Notes: generated by a model from the letters alone, not told the origin. A DNA stretch of 64,000 nt from Euborellia annulipes (GCA_023213315.1 JAKCPI010011604.1:1-64000), one strand, 5' to 3'; shown: positions 1 to 10,865, counted from the stretch's first letter. A program made the numbers and translations.

Positions 1-956
1 GAATATCTCGCGAATCATAACACCTAGGTGGCTGTTCTTTTGTGATCTTACTAATCATGAAATGTACTAATGTCGGGCCAGATGGGTAACCCGGAATTAT
101 TCTGTGTTGGGAGATATGGCCATTCCAATTTGGAAAATTTTCAATCATGGATAAATTCATTTTTTTCAAATGGAACAAGCTACTTTTTATGCCATGGGAC
201 GTAAATTCAATTATCTTTCAGTGATATAAGGTTGTCTATATCTATCTTTGGTAGTTTTCTTTTATTCCAAAATATCTGATAACGAAAAAAAAAAAAAATT
301 TTTATTATAGACAAAATAATTGAAAAAAAAAATCCAAACGCAAAACAAAATCGTAATAAATGGACATATTATGCTAAATATTCGAAAATGTTCTTTAAAT
401 TTTCCTTAAATCGTTTTTTTGAACTTCTCAAAGAAGTTCGGCTTGCTCAAATTCGGGTTATGATTTGTCAACAAGATGGCACAACCTCTAACCTGAACAT
501 AACCGTAATTTCTTTTCGAGCAAGTTCAAACAAATGATTTTAAAGGAAATTAAAAGACATTTTCGAATATTTAGCATATTTTTTCCATTTATTACGATTT
601 TGTTTTAGTGTTTGGATTTTTTTTTCAATTATTTTGTCTATAATAAAATTTTTTCTTTTTCGTTATCAGATATTTTGGAATAAAAAGAAAACTACCAAAG
701 ATAGATATAGACAAACCTATATCAGCTGAAAGATAATTGAATTTCACGTCCCATGGCAAAAAAAATAAGGTAGTTTGTTCCATTTTGAAAAATCAATTTA
801 TCCATGATTGAAATTTTCCAAATTGACATGGCCATTTCTCCCAACATAAGAATAATTCAGGGTTCCCCATCTGGCCTACATTAGTACATTTCATGGTTAG
901 TAAAATCCCCTCACAAAAGAACAGTCCCCTAAGTTTTATGGTTCATGAGATATTCA
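1..956. repeat. Large foldback (inverted repeat), about 420-bp arms
   Basis: The first ~420 bases recur in reverse complement at about 520-956. The outermost pair is GAATATCTCGCGAATCATAA at the left and its near-complement ending at 956. Matches run through the arms with scattered substitutions and small gaps. The spacer at about 430-515 is unique. The left arm starts at the window edge, so the element may extend further left. No coding frame or tRNA-like head is seen. It is probably a non-autonomous foldback element; its superfamily is unknown. Confidence 0.85.
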
Positions 957-1265
957 ATTTTTCCAGAGAGCAGTTTTTTCACTAAAGCCCGATTTGCGGC
1001 TAAACGGTTTGGTTTGGAATACATTGCATGACAGAAAGTCATACTAAAATTGGCCGTAGAATCCAAATATGCAATAATATAGAGGGCGTTCCATTTTAAA
1101 AACATAACTTTGATATGGACCACCCCTGTATATGAGGTGCCATTTAAACAAAAATATTTTAAATTTGTAGCCTTAAAGGTCCCACATTATGTGCCACCAA
1201 CAAATTTTAAAAATGTCCGTTAATAAGCCCACAATCTTCCGTCCACGCACTAATGGCCCACCCGG
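957..1265. repeat. Two degraded element ends with CCACCC..GTATA motifs
   Basis: Two similar termini lie in the same orientation: one ends ACCACCCCTGTATA near 1130, the other CCCACCCGGTATAA near 1268. They look like ends of related DNA elements adjoining the foldback. The minus-strand open frame here has no recognisable domain. Confidence 0.3.
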
Positions 1266-1423
1266 TATAATAGCGGAGTGTCCGTCTGTCATTCTGTCTG
1301 TCTGTCACGCTGTTTGACCAACTTCCCGTTGGAATTTTGCATTTTTATAGAGGACGTTATGGAGAGTCTCGGGTTCCGAAATTCCTATAACTTTTTGAGT
1401 AATTAATTCTTAAAGTTACGATC
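1266..1423 (+). mobile_element. Helentron-like 5' end fragment (family K)
   Basis: It starts with a GTCTGTCTGTCACGCT-type pyrimidine/purine head, then CTTCCCGTTGGAATTT, TTATAGAGGACGTTATGGAG and CCTATAACTTTTTGAGT. The same order recurs in about a dozen places (for example 10866, 20845, 35897, 44789, 54330). GTCTGTCTGT starts and 3' hairpins ending CTAG elsewhere in the window suggest a non-autonomous Helitron/Helentron family. That is inference: no Rep or helicase is present. This copy breaks into H-type sequence at its 3' end. Confidence 0.45.
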
Positions 1424-1870
1424 TGGAAAATCGAATGTACCGTACTGTCGGGACTAAATATATCTCGACACAAAAATCTTGTGTGACAAGCCTGGAGGGG
1501 TACACCAGATTTTTTTTTAATCAAATGACGTTTCGGGCAAAATTTAATATTCCATTACTATTCAATGAATCAAAATTTATTTATTATCTAAAAGTTAATC
1601 AATCAGTTAGTAATAATGCAAACACATTAAGTGTATGCATATGCATACATCAAAATTATAATGCCTATTGTATGCGGCTTCTACGTGAGGAATTATTAAT
1701 ATTGTTATATATATGCCTATTATTAATTCATCGAATGTGCAAACATCGTCATCATTTTTAATCCTCCGGCCTTCTCCCTAAAAGTAGGCCTCTCACGATA
1801 AACCGGCTCCGAAACGTCATTTTAATCATCCGGCATATGAGTGGTCCAGTCTTTTTAATCTTTTGAGAAG
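1424..1870 (+). repeat. H-type hairpin plus paralogous segment (empty site)
   Basis: A degraded H hairpin (1424-1520) leads into about 350 bp that match the reverse complement of 16951-17385 closely, including a GCATATGCATAC stretch. Here the junction ACTCATATGCCG is uninterrupted; in the 16-17 kb paralog the same site carries a 609-bp insertion. The open frame at 1435-1761 is shared with that paralog only because the DNA is repeated. No domain is recognisable. Confidence 0.75.
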
Positions 1871-1883
1871 AAAATAAACAAAG

Positions 1884-2318
1884 TTAAAGCAACGGGAGTG
1901 AAGGTGTTACTCATGTTTTTCCCGATAAGATGGCGTTATGTGTCATTAAAAGTGTGCACAAAAATCAAGTAATTCAAAAATTTGCCAAGAGATGTCAGAA
2001 TGAAGAGCTAATAATATTTAATGCATTTGGTTGATTTTCAGTGATCTTTTAACAATAAGTAGTTATTATATATTATGTATCTTTTATAAAAGCATAAAAT
2101 ATATAAATATAGGGTAATACTCTATCGGCTGTTAGACTAGCCTGCCATCTATTGCAAGAATGCTGAACTAATTTGGCGGTTGGTTTTTAAATAAATCATC
2201 TAAGCTTATTTTAAAAATTTCTTAATTAATATGTGATTAATAATAACAATAAATTCATTTTTAAATTTAAAAAAATTAAAGATTATTGGGACAGATTGTT
2301 TTTTTGTATTTGCTTGAT
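1884..2318 (+). mobile_element. TTAA-target DNA element, 3'-truncated (family W)
   Basis: It starts at TTAAAGCAACGGGAGTGAAG and follows the W consensus (see 30782-31655) until TTTGCTTGAT. The right-hand ~150 bp with the second terminal repeat are missing. It is non-coding. Confidence 0.7.
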
Positions 2319-2564
2319 TCAATTCATTCATTGTCTTGTGATTTGAATCGATGATAATTCCTCAAGTCCAAGTGTTTAATAATCATAATAATAATAATTG
2401 ATTATTTATTATATAAAGGAATGAATAATAAACGGAGTCAAATCAAGAAGGTGTTGGTTGAATCACTTAACAAAACAATTCCTTATTCATAATACTGATC
2501 AGCAGCATCACTAACGACAAAATTAGATGAAAAAATAAATTTTCTCAAAATGGATTTATTTATT

Positions 2565-2603
<39 letters not shown>

Positions 2604-2604
<1 letters not shown>

Positions 2605-2876
2605 AAATCTGGTGTGATGATCGCACAGCACACAACTTTCTCTTACCCTCTGTAATCGAAAGTTGTTCTGTGCTTGTCACACCAGAATGTTTGTGTCGAC
2701 ATGTATTTAGTTTCCGACAGTACGGAACATTTGAATTTCAAGATATAGTACTTTTTAGCCGATTTTGATTAAAAGTTTATTTTCACGCTCCTGGGGGGAT
2801 GAATTTTTTTGACATTTTGAATCCAATACTTCTCTATCCATATATTAACATATATAGAGGTTAGAGAAAGTAAAAA
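2604..2876 (-). repeat. Family H element, internally deleted
   Basis: Both end hairpins remain. The CTGGTGTGA..TCACACCAG hairpin is on the left and the TATATA hairpin ending GAGAAAGTAAAAA is on the right. Most of the middle is lost, so this is a ~270-bp derivative of the ~660-bp unit. Confidence 0.8.
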
Positions 2877-2884
2877 TGTTTAAA

Positions 2885-2952
2885 ATAAAAATATTATAAA
2901 AAACTTTTTTTTTTTTAAATGCTTTTATTAAATTGAACTAAAAAGAGAAAAT

Positions 2953-2986
<34 letters not shown>

Positions 2987-3436
2987 ATTCACACAGTCTT
3001 TTCGGCAACTCGGGCCATTTAAGACTTTAGACGATAACCGTTGTAAGGGAATATATTTAATATGGGGTCAGGCATTTCTATTTAAGCCATCTGGTATCCA
3101 AATGGCTTAAATAAAATCATCGGACTGCCTGGGTCCGAACCCGCGACGTTTGGTATAGGAGGTAGGCACGCTACATACTACGCCAAACTTCGGGGCAAGA
3201 AAAATAATTTAATTGTTCTTGTTAAAATTATTGAACATTTATGATTTAAAATAAAAGCGTGGGGCGCCTCAAAGTGATTCCGAGGCTCTAAGAATATACA
3301 ATTCCTTAAGCCACCAATGAGCCCCCCCACTTTTATTTTAAATCATAAATATTCAACAATTTTAACAAGAACAATTAAATTATTTATCTCTTTTTAGTTC
3401 AATTTAAATAAAAGCATTTTTTTTTATAATATTCAA
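2885..3436. repeat. Foldback with a SINE inside its left arm
   Basis: The left arm lies at 2885-2956 and 3200-3265; the right arm (3331-3436) is its complement without interruption. The right arm is therefore the empty version of the site occupied by the SINE at 2957-3199. The spacer at 3266-3330 is short and unique. Confidence 0.75.
2957..3199 (-). mobile_element. tRNA-derived SINE, near full length
   Basis: On the minus strand it runs tRNA-like head, TTCGGACCC box-B-like motif, TTTAAGCC..GGCTTAAA palindrome, GCCGAAAAGACTGTGTGAATG tail region and a poly(A) of ~25. The flanks repeat AAAATAATT (2948-2956, again from 3201), a target-site duplication typical of LINE-driven insertion. Confidence 0.85.
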
Positions 3437-3599
3437 TGGACAAATTCATTTTCTGGAATTTTTTGCGGCGCCTCTCCTTTTTGAGAATTTCGGGACTCGA
3501 ATATTTTTTCTTGGACTCCTGAATTTTTATCAGACTGGCCTGACTGACTATCAGTTAAGGAATGATAATCTTATTAGCTCTCTTGGCTCTGGGGGTGGC

Positions 3600-3990
3600 T
3601 GCTAAGCAAACAATTAATCAAAAAATAAACTTCCTCTCTGCTATCGTTTGGCACGCTTGCTACGATAAATTAACTTATTAAATGTACCACCCGCATCCTG
3701 GTCATTTCGATATCCCCACCCCCTCGCGCTCTTTCTCTTTCTATTGTATAGGACACTAAAAGTACAGTCGGGACAAGTGCTTTGAGCTTAGACAACCAAA
3801 ATGCTTAGCCCCTTCAGATTATTTATTTATTTTAAAAATATTTATGAATTGTAAAATATTTTTCTAAAATTAAAATATCAGGCATTTGTGGCGCCCCTGT
3901 ACGTAAGCATATTTTTTGGTATATCAGGCCCCCCCCTTGTGTAGTAAATAATAAGCAAATAGATTTTTCTTTTCATAATTAAGAAGAAAA
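3600..3990. other. No gene seen; ends in a family K tail
   Basis: AT-rich DNA without a repeat recognised elsewhere in the window, except that 3962-3990 matches the tail of family K (TTTTCATAATTAAGAAGAAA), directly followed by a SINE 3' fragment. Confidence 0.4.
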
Positions 3991-3991
3991 G

Positions 3992-4139
3992 GAAATGCCT
4001 GGACCCCCAATTGATATATTAAACATACTGATTATCGTAAAAAGTCTCCAAATGGCCTCAGTTGCCGAAAAGACTGTGTGAATGTGAGTGTGAATGAGAA
4101 AAAAAGTGTGAATGTTAAAAAAAAAAAAAAAAAAAAAAA
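3992..4139 (+). mobile_element. SINE 3' fragment
   Basis: It begins at AATGCCTGGACCCC, contains TTGCCGAAAAGACTGTGTGA and ends in a ~22-base poly(A). The tRNA-like head is absent, as expected of a 5'-truncated retroposed copy. Confidence 0.8.
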
Positions 4140-4334
4140 TAAGCAAATAGATGAATTTATAAAGAATTGATATTTTATTTTTCCATTTTCTGATAGTTTT
4201 AAGTATAATAATATCTAGTGACAGCACATCACATAATTTTAGGTTACTGAGAGTAATTTGGTACTGGTCATTTCTGGAGGTCTGTCTGTGAAAAAAAAAT
4301 CTCAATAACGAAAAGAGCTAAGTTGAAATTTTTA

Positions 4335-4453
4335 TAAGTATAAAGTGTTAATATCAAATTTATATATTATTGAAACAGAAAACCTTGTGAATTTAATTCT
4401 CCTATTAAAGCATCATGTTTCAACTAGAGCCAACGGTTACCAGTTTAAAATTA
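4335..4453 (+). mobile_element. 5'-truncated tail of ribozyme retroelement
   Basis: It matches 58900-59020 almost base for base, from ATAAAGTGTTAATATC to AACGGTTACCAGTTTAAAAT. It starts just downstream of the position where the ribozyme core lies in the 58.6-kb copy. The flanks repeat TGAAATTTT (near 4324 and 4454), and the surrounding sequence is H. Confidence 0.75.
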
Positions 4454-4631
4454 ATGAAATTTTATATTTAAGTTAGACACCCCCCTAGGGCGGGAAAATA
4501 AGCTTTTAAAGAAAATCGGTCTAAAAGTACTAGTACTTTACTGATGTAGTTTTTCACTTTTTTTAGATTTTCCCAAAATTCGCTCCAACGATTTTCATTA
4601 AAATTCAAAAATCAATTATTTTTTAGATGCT

Positions 4632-4876
4632 CGTTTTTTTTTAACACTCACACTTTTTTTCCCATTCACACACACTCTTCGGCATCTTAGGCCATTTAAG
4701 AGTTTAAACGATAACCGTTATTTTGAAAATATATGTTTTGGGGTCCAGGCATTCTTATTTGAGCCATTCGGTATCCAAATGGCTTAAATAAAATCATCGG
4801 AGTGCCTCGGGCCCGAACCCGCGAGTCTTGGTATACAAGGCAGGTGCCTAGCAACTACACCAAGCCCGAGGACAGA
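4632..4876 (-). mobile_element. tRNA-derived SINE, full length
   Basis: Same family as 2957-3199, inserted in H. The head reads GGGCTTGGTGTAG on the minus strand, with a box-A-like TGGTGTAGTTG. The box-B-like motif and the TTTAAGCC palindrome are present; the poly(A) is short (~10). Confidence 0.8.
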
Positions 4877-5279
4877 TGTTCTATAACATGTATATTCTCA
4901 TTTTGCCATTTTACCACTTTACTCTTGTATTTCTTAGAGAAGTTAGGAGAAATGTTTGCCATGGTAACAAAATATAAATATTTGCCCATGTTTATAAATT
5001 TTACATCTTGAATTCTAATATATTGGCGGAAACTAAATATATGTCGACACGAAAAATCTGGCGTGACATGCATAGAACACAACTTTCGATTACCGAAGAT
5101 AAGAGAAAGTTGTGTGATGCGACCAGTCACACCAGATTATTTTCATTTTTGGGATTTAATTATTTTAATTAATTGGCTTTAATTTTTTTTTTTTTTTTTT
5201 TTCTTTAATTTTTCATAAGGTAAGGCAAAACTAAATTCATTTTCTGGAATTTTTGCCCCTCCCCTTTTGAGAATTTGCG

Positions 5280-5400
5280 GGCCAGCCCGAGTTTTTTTTC
5301 TGGACTTTCCATAGCGTCCTCTATAAGACTGCAAAATTTCGTTTCAAATTTACGGAAAGTTGGTCAAACAGAGCGTGACAGACTGACGGGCAGGCAGTTT
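5280..5400 (-). mobile_element. Family K (Helentron-like) 5' fragment
   Basis: Minus-strand match to the K head: CTGTCACGCTCTGTTTGACC, then the AACGAAATTTTGCAGTC block and the GGACGCTATGG block. Confidence 0.5.
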
Positions 5401-5442
5401 AAAGGCAAACAGTGAAAGAATAACACACCAGATTTTTATATT

Positions 5443-5604
5443 TTATTTTATTTTTATTTATTTTTTTTATTTTTTTTAACATTCACACTCACATTCAAAC
5501 ACACACATTCATACATAACCGTTGTAGAGAATATATCTATTGTGGGATCAGGCATTTTTATTTAAGCCATCTGGTATCCAAATGGCTTAAATAAAATCAT
5601 CAGA
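5443..5604 (-). mobile_element. 5'-truncated SINE with 13-bp target duplication
   Basis: The 3' part of the SINE, from the CTGATGATTTTATTTAAGCC region to the poly(A), on the minus strand. It is flanked by perfect copies of AGATTTTTATATT (5430-5442 and 5605-5617). Truncation at the head end with a long duplication is the signature of target-primed reverse transcription by a LINE. Confidence 0.85.
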
Positions 5605-5619
5605 AGATTTTTATATTAT

Positions 5620-6290
5620 TTTTAGAAATAATTGAATAGAAAAAGCGCTCTAGAGCAGTCCTGGTGGCTTGATAGTTCAAATTTTCACATTTTGATTGAT
5701 ATTCTTGAAATTTTAACAATTAAATGTGAGTTTTTTTAGCTAAGAACTAACAATTTAGTAATTAAACATAATAAAGAAGCCGTTAATAATAATCAACATT
5801 AAAAGGGTACATTAATCAAGGTTCTCAATGAAGTGTAATTTTTTTTGTTTTTTGACTAGCTATTTTAAAAATGAAATCGATCTTTTTTTCTCCGTTTAAA
5901 TAAATTAAAATTTATTTATTTAATTAACACATCATAAAATAGATTCAATATTTACTTTGGACATCAAATTAATAGATTTCCTTCGATTTGTTTTTTCTTT
6001 TTCATGGCAAGTGGAAGTGACGCATTGGTGTTGGTTACTCTAGGTCAGGAGGGAACAAGTAACATTTGGAGGGTCCGGGGGGATAGAATCAATGCCGCAT
6101 CCAGGATTTCCCTCTAACTGGAAGAGGGGGGGGTTTGTAATTTCTCCTCCATCCAGTCGAAAAAGAGTAATAATTATAAAGTATATCAAATATTTTTAAG
6201 CACTTAGGCCGCCAGTGATACCCAAACTGGCGTTGAACCCAGTTTGTCCGTAACCCGAGATAAAATAATAATTTTGAAACAACTTTTCTA
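5620..6290. other. No gene seen
   Basis: AT-rich DNA with a G-rich patch near 6050-6240. I recognise no repeat of the window here and no convincing coding frame. Confidence 0.4.
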
Positions 6291-6297
6291 ATTTTTT

Positions 6298-6955
6298 ACT
6301 TTCTCTTACCTCTATATATGTTAATATATATAGAGAGAAAGTATTGGATTCAGGTCAAAAAGTCGATGTTGAGATTTTGATGGATATATTAAAATATATT
6401 CTCATTTTGCTCTCAAAATTGTTTGAACCACACTTTACTCTTGTACTTCATAGGAAAGATAGAAGAAATGGTTGGCATGGTAACAAATTATAAATATTTT
6501 CTCATGTTTATAAATTTGACTCTGAATTCTAATACATGCACATCGGTCGAAACCAAATGGACCGTTTGTTTTGAAAGTGGTGTAAGTCCATTTTCTATTG
6601 TTTCGAGAAAATGAAAAGTTAACATATATATATGTTAACTTTTTTAATTTAATTTTTTAATAAACATATCTGTTTATTAAAAAATCTATGAACCGATCAA
6701 TTTTCAAATGAACAAAACATGGGAATTTTTTAAGAAATTTACCACTTTTTAGTTATACATAGAAAATTTACATTATTTTTTTCATAAATTATGTAAAATC
6801 TCATTTTTTTTTTTTAATGGACTTACACCACTTTCAAAATAAACGGTCCGAATATATGTCGACACAAAAAAATCTGGTGTGACAAGCACAGAACACAACT
6901 TGCGATTACCGAAGATAAGAGAAAGCTGTGTGCTGTGCGACCAGTCACACCAGAT
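6298..6955 (+). repeat. Family H element with a foldback inserted
   Basis: The left TATATA hairpin (6298-6345) and the right CTGGTGTGAC..GTCACACCAG hairpin (6873-6953) are both present. The middle has a deletion near 6390. The 288-bp foldback at 6561-6848 interrupts the GAAACTAAATATATGTCGAC segment that precedes the right hairpin. Confidence 0.8.
6561..6848. mobile_element. Foldback MITE with GGACCGTTT termini
   Basis: Terminal inverted repeats of ~34 bp start GGACCGTTT at the left and end AAACGGTCC at the right, including AAAGTGGTGTAAGTCCATT. The centre carries a second palindrome, AGTTAACATATATATATG. It sits inside H. The short direct repeat at the junctions (AAAT/GAAT) is too degenerate to assign a superfamily. 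Confidence 0.65.
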
Positions 6956-7035
6956 ATTTTAAAATAATGCTCAATAAAAAGAGCTTACTCCATTATAATT
7001 AAAAAAAAACCAAAGAATATTTTTTTTATAAATAT

Positions 7036-7090
7036 ACTGGTCGCACAGCACACAACTTTCGATTACCGAAGGTCACACCACATTTTTTTT
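7036..7090. repeat. Solo H hairpin remnant
   Basis: CTGGTCGCACAGCACACAAC..GATTACCGAAGGTCACACCA is the CACACCAG hairpin with one arm shortened. No other H sequence adjoins it. Confidence 0.65.
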
Positions 7091-7373
7091 GAAATAAATA
7101 TATCTTATTTATGCGATGGAGGCAAAAAATAGAGGATCTTAAGACCCGATTTCCTGATTTCAAATTCAATTGTAAGATAAGCTTAAGATCTAACAAGTAG
7201 TCCCCACGGGTGGTGGGTCACCGATTTTTTTCAAACTCGTAGAATTTGAAGATTAGTATCTGGACATCAATTTCCTAAAGCAGTACGATGCACTACTCAA
7301 GAACACTCAAGAAAATCGACTTTGAAGATTTCCGAGTTGTATTGGATAATTTTATTTATTTGTAAACATTGTC

Positions 7374-7443
7374 TGGTAGCCGAGAGAGTAAGCGCAACAG
7401 TCTAGTAAACAAGGAGTCGCTAGTTCGATGCTTGTTGGGGACA
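7374..7443 (+). repeat. tRNA-like block, left arm
   Basis: TAGCCGAGAGAG resembles an A box, and GTTCGATGC fits the B-box consensus GWTCRANNC exactly; a T run follows. Acceptor-stem pairing is not convincing, so I read it as a tRNA-derived pol III promoter rather than a working tRNA gene. Confidence 0.55.
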
Positions 7444-7766
7444 TTTTTTTTTTAATTTCAATTCTCTATCCGTATATACAGTATCTCTCATATTAACATT
7501 TATAAAATTGAAATTAAATTAACAAATATTTTTTCAATATAAATTAACATCTTTTATTTTTAATTAACAATAAGATGTTTTTAATTTTTATACCAAATTT
7601 CAATTTATTATAAATATTCGTATTTTCAGTGTCTAACGAATGGTAATTAAAAAGAAAATATGTTAATTTATATTGTAAAAAATATTTGTTAATTTAATTT
7701 CAATTTTATAAATGTTAATATGAGAGATACTGTATATACGGATAGAGAATTGAAATAAAAAAAAAA

Positions 7767-7837
7767 TGTCCCCAACAAGCATCGAACTAGCGACTCCTTG
7801 TTTACTAGACTGTTGCGCTTACTCTCTCGGCTACCAG
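7767..7837 (-). repeat. tRNA-like block, right arm
   Basis: Inverted copy of 7374-7443, nearly identical. The two B boxes point towards the centre of the foldback. Confidence 0.55.
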
Positions 7838-8189
7838 GCACTGTTTACATATAAACAAAATTATCCAAACTTATAGAACTCGGAAATCTTCAAAGTCAGT
7901 GTTCTTGAGTAGCGCATCGTACTGCTTTAGGAAATTGATGTCCAGATACTAATCTTCAAATCCTATGAGTTTGAAAAAAATCGCTGACCCACCACCCGTG
8001 GGGACTCCTTGTAAGATGTTTTGGTGCAAATTCCTCTGAAGCCTTAAAAGATAAATGATAGGTTAAATCAATATGAACACCGGACTAGGCGGGTTGGCTA
8101 GTTCTTATTAATAAAATAAATAAATATCAACATTTGATCGTCAGATTTAAATATACAGGGAAGATGTATTTTTTTTTCCTTCTCTTGTA

Positions 8190-8460
8190 AGTCGTGAGTC
8201 TCTCTCTCATTTTTTTTCTTCCCCATTCAAAAGAAAAGAATCGAATACCAGATAGAGAGATAGATATAGAGAGGAAAAGAAAAAAAAAGAAACTCCCGGC
8301 TGCTGATTCAAATGCAAATCTCTCCCTCCGTCGGATATTATGTCGTGCTCTGGACCAAGAGCCTGGCCGCCTAAACTCGCCCAGGCTCTGCCAGGCGCTC
8401 TCTCCTCTCTCCTCTCTCCTCTCCCCGCGCTCGCTCCATCCTTCAATCTCTTTCTCAACA
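8190..8460. other. GC/CT-rich island
   Basis: Locally GC-rich sequence with CTCTCTCCTCTCTCCTCTC imperfect repeats near 8398-8430, unlike its AT-rich surroundings. It could be a promoter or 5' UTR. Overlapping open frames on both strands are compositional, and no domain is seen. Confidence 0.3.
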
Positions 8461-8559
8461 AGTTATTACATAAAAAGAGTTGTTTTTTTTTACTTCCTTT
8501 TAAAAAAATTATTTATTTATTCATGTACGCTTTTTTTTTTTCTTCTCATTAGTTGAAAT

Positions 8560-10610
8560 AATTCAGGCAATGGTTTCTAGGCCTATGACCCTATTGGCCA
8601 GGGCGATAAACGATAAGGCTTCAATCAGCTCGCTAGTGGAGCTGCGATAATAGCAAAGACAAAAGCGGTGTCTTAAAGTTTAAACTGTTTTTAATCGCTA
8701 TAAATTGGTATTTGCTTCAAGATATTAAGGTTGTTCGGACATTAAAGCACTTTATTAGATTAAAAGCTAATTTTTTAATATGTTATTAATCACTATCAAA
8801 TACGTTTAAAATAAAATTTTGAAGCAGATCTGACCCAGGGTTATCGTGTAATTAATTTTTAAAAAATTGAAATTTAACATGTAGCCTATGGGGAATAACG
8901 ACGAAACGCACACATATCGAATTATATAGCCACCTCTGCAATAGGTAAAAAAACAAAAAAACTTACATTTTATTAATTCACTTACGAGGAATACGTTAAA
9001 CATAAAATCAAGAGTTTCTGCCCAAGGATTTTAAAGATATTTTAACAAGAAAGTCAAAAAATTCTCCAAAATGACAGTCGCCAATATTTAAAAATATGGA
9101 AGTCTCGAGAGCCAGACCAGCCTGGCAACGTCGCATAAAATAATTCTCTTTTCTAGCTGTCAGTTACATTTTTTTTTTTTTTTACGTTATTTTTTCTCGC
9201 AAATCGTCCATTGTGTTTAAACTGATTTGCATTAAACATTGTAATATATTAAATAAAATAAAATTGAAGGCTTTTAAGATATAAAATAAACAGCTGATAA
9301 ATGCAATGTTGCCAGTTCTATATTACGTGAAATACTGCTCAAGTCAAAAGTCATTCATTTATTATTTTTGGTAATTAAATTATTAACTTAATACAATTAT
9401 AAACTCTGATAGGTTACGACTAAATTATAATAAGGAATTTTGGCATTCAAATGTTTAATTTTATTAAAAAAAAAAATTAGATTCTATTATGACTTACGAT
9501 GTACTGTCCGAACAAGCTTAACTGTTAAATCTATTAATATATTAAATTAAAATATTAGCCTAAATTAAATTATTAATAAATTTGTTTATTAATTAAATAA
9601 ACCATTATTAAGATTATTATATATTATATTAAATATTTTAAATATAATATATATTAAATATAAATAGATTTAAAAGCTGATTGAATTGATGTGGCAGAAA
9701 AACGTCAAACAAATAGTAAGTAAATTTATTTATTTTAAATTAAAAAAACAATACTGTAGATTAACTTGCAATTTGTTTGTGATTTTGTGCCACTTCATTC
9801 AATTGAATCGGGATCAAAGAAGGATTCTCAGCGTAACTCCAATATAAACAGCTCTATTCAAAAGCATGTTTCTATTTTCTTTGCTATGCTCTTATCGACG
9901 CTCTTATCGCAGCTCCAACAATATAGAGGTAAGAGGAAGTAAAAAACGCTAAAAACAACAACTCTGTGTTCTTGGCCTATTATTTCGACCCCCATTTCAT
10001 CCTGGTGAATTACCGTAAGCGATATTTTTGACGAAATTGAGATTTGTGTTAATATAAAAACGGTATATAACTAAACCGCTTTTTTTAAAAAATATTTCAA
10101 ATAATTTAAATAATAAATGAGAGTTTAAGTGTATACTAATCGACAAAAGATTATATAAAAGAGCTGATTTGGCGCCTAAGATAATTAACCGGGAAGGAAT
10201 TGATCGCCAGGATTGAGGTTTTCTAATAACGTCATTCTAATTATTATTATTATGCATTGCTTGCAAATTGCGGGTTGGAATAGAGAAAAATTATTTTACC
10301 ATAGGGTAAATATTGATAAGAAAGAGTTACAAAACAATGTGAAACAAGTTGTTTCTTTTAGTATTCACTCTCGGCTCTTGAGGCCGTTTAGGGGATTCGG
10401 GAGGCAAAACGGCTTTCGTTGGCATGTTTTTGCTGACAAGAGGGCGTTAGGGCAAAATTAAGCAAAATTCGATATTTGGCCAACAGATAGCAGAATTAGG
10501 GTTTGGACCCCGGTGGAAACCGAAACCGGTAAACCGGTTTTTTGGCTAATATTCAAAAACCGAGAAACCGAATTCGGATTGTTTCTTTTCTTCAGTAATA
10601 CTTGTATTAA
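8560..10610. other. Largely unique AT-rich DNA
   Basis: No coding gene recognised. The only familiar repeat is a remnant of the H terminal hairpin near 9921-9945 (ATATAGAGGTAAGAGGAAGT). The 9560-9670 segment is almost pure A/T. Confidence 0.5.
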
Positions 10611-10618
10611 AATTATAA

Positions 10619-10775
10619 ATTGGCCCGTGACCCATGGCTCAGAGGCTTGGGGTTTCGGGTTCGCTTCCCGTCCCAAGCGAGAAAAATTTATTTCATTTGA
10701 ATTGGTTATCAATCATTTGAAATATTGTAGGCCTAAATAGGGATGGGCTCTAAATGGCATTAGACACACAAATGT

Positions 10776-10798
<23 letters not shown>
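10619..10798 (+). mobile_element. Second SINE family, tRNA-like head and poly(A)
   Basis: TGGCTCAGAGG matches the A-box consensus TRGYNNANNGG exactly. A B-box-like GGTTCGCTTCC follows unusually closely. The body is unrelated to the main SINE, and a ~22-base poly(A) ends it. Only one copy is seen in the window. Confidence 0.55.
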
Positions 10799-10807
<9 letters not shown>

Positions 10808-10865
10808 TTATATTTTTTGGTTCCCTTTTTTCAAATATTTAAATAATCTATATAAAAGAAAGGGG

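Larger units (their letters stand above)
4275..5150 (+). repeat. Family H element carrying two insertions
   Basis: H sequence can be followed from TCTGTCTGTG through AAGTACTAGTACTTTACTG and GTTTGCCATGGTAACAAAA to the CTGGCGTGAC..GTCACACCAG hairpin. A ribozyme-retroelement tail (about 4335-4453) and a minus-strand SINE (4632-4876) interrupt it. The AGATGCTC/AGATGTTC pair flanking the SINE fits its target duplication. Confidence 0.8.
7194..8011. mobile_element. Foldback with tRNA-like arms and TAA target duplication
   Basis: Two ~350-bp inverted arms begin CAAGTAGTCCCCACGGGTGG and end as its complement (..GGGGACTCCTTG), flanked on both sides by TAA (7191-7193, 8012-8014). Each arm carries a tRNA-like block with a perfect box-B sequence followed by a homopolymer run, then AT-rich DNA towards the centre. 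It has the same architecture and termini (CAAG..CTTG with a 3-bp T-N-A duplication) as 27895-28789, although the sequences differ. No transposase is present. Confidence 0.8.

Noticed and set aside
1435..1761. 108-codon frame shared with the minus strand near 17 kb
   Set aside because: Both lie in the same DNA repeat; similarity is at the nucleotide level and no domain or codon bias is evident.
8194..8556. Coding gene in the GC/CT island
   Set aside because: Open frames exist on both strands and in two plus frames simultaneously, as expected from composition.
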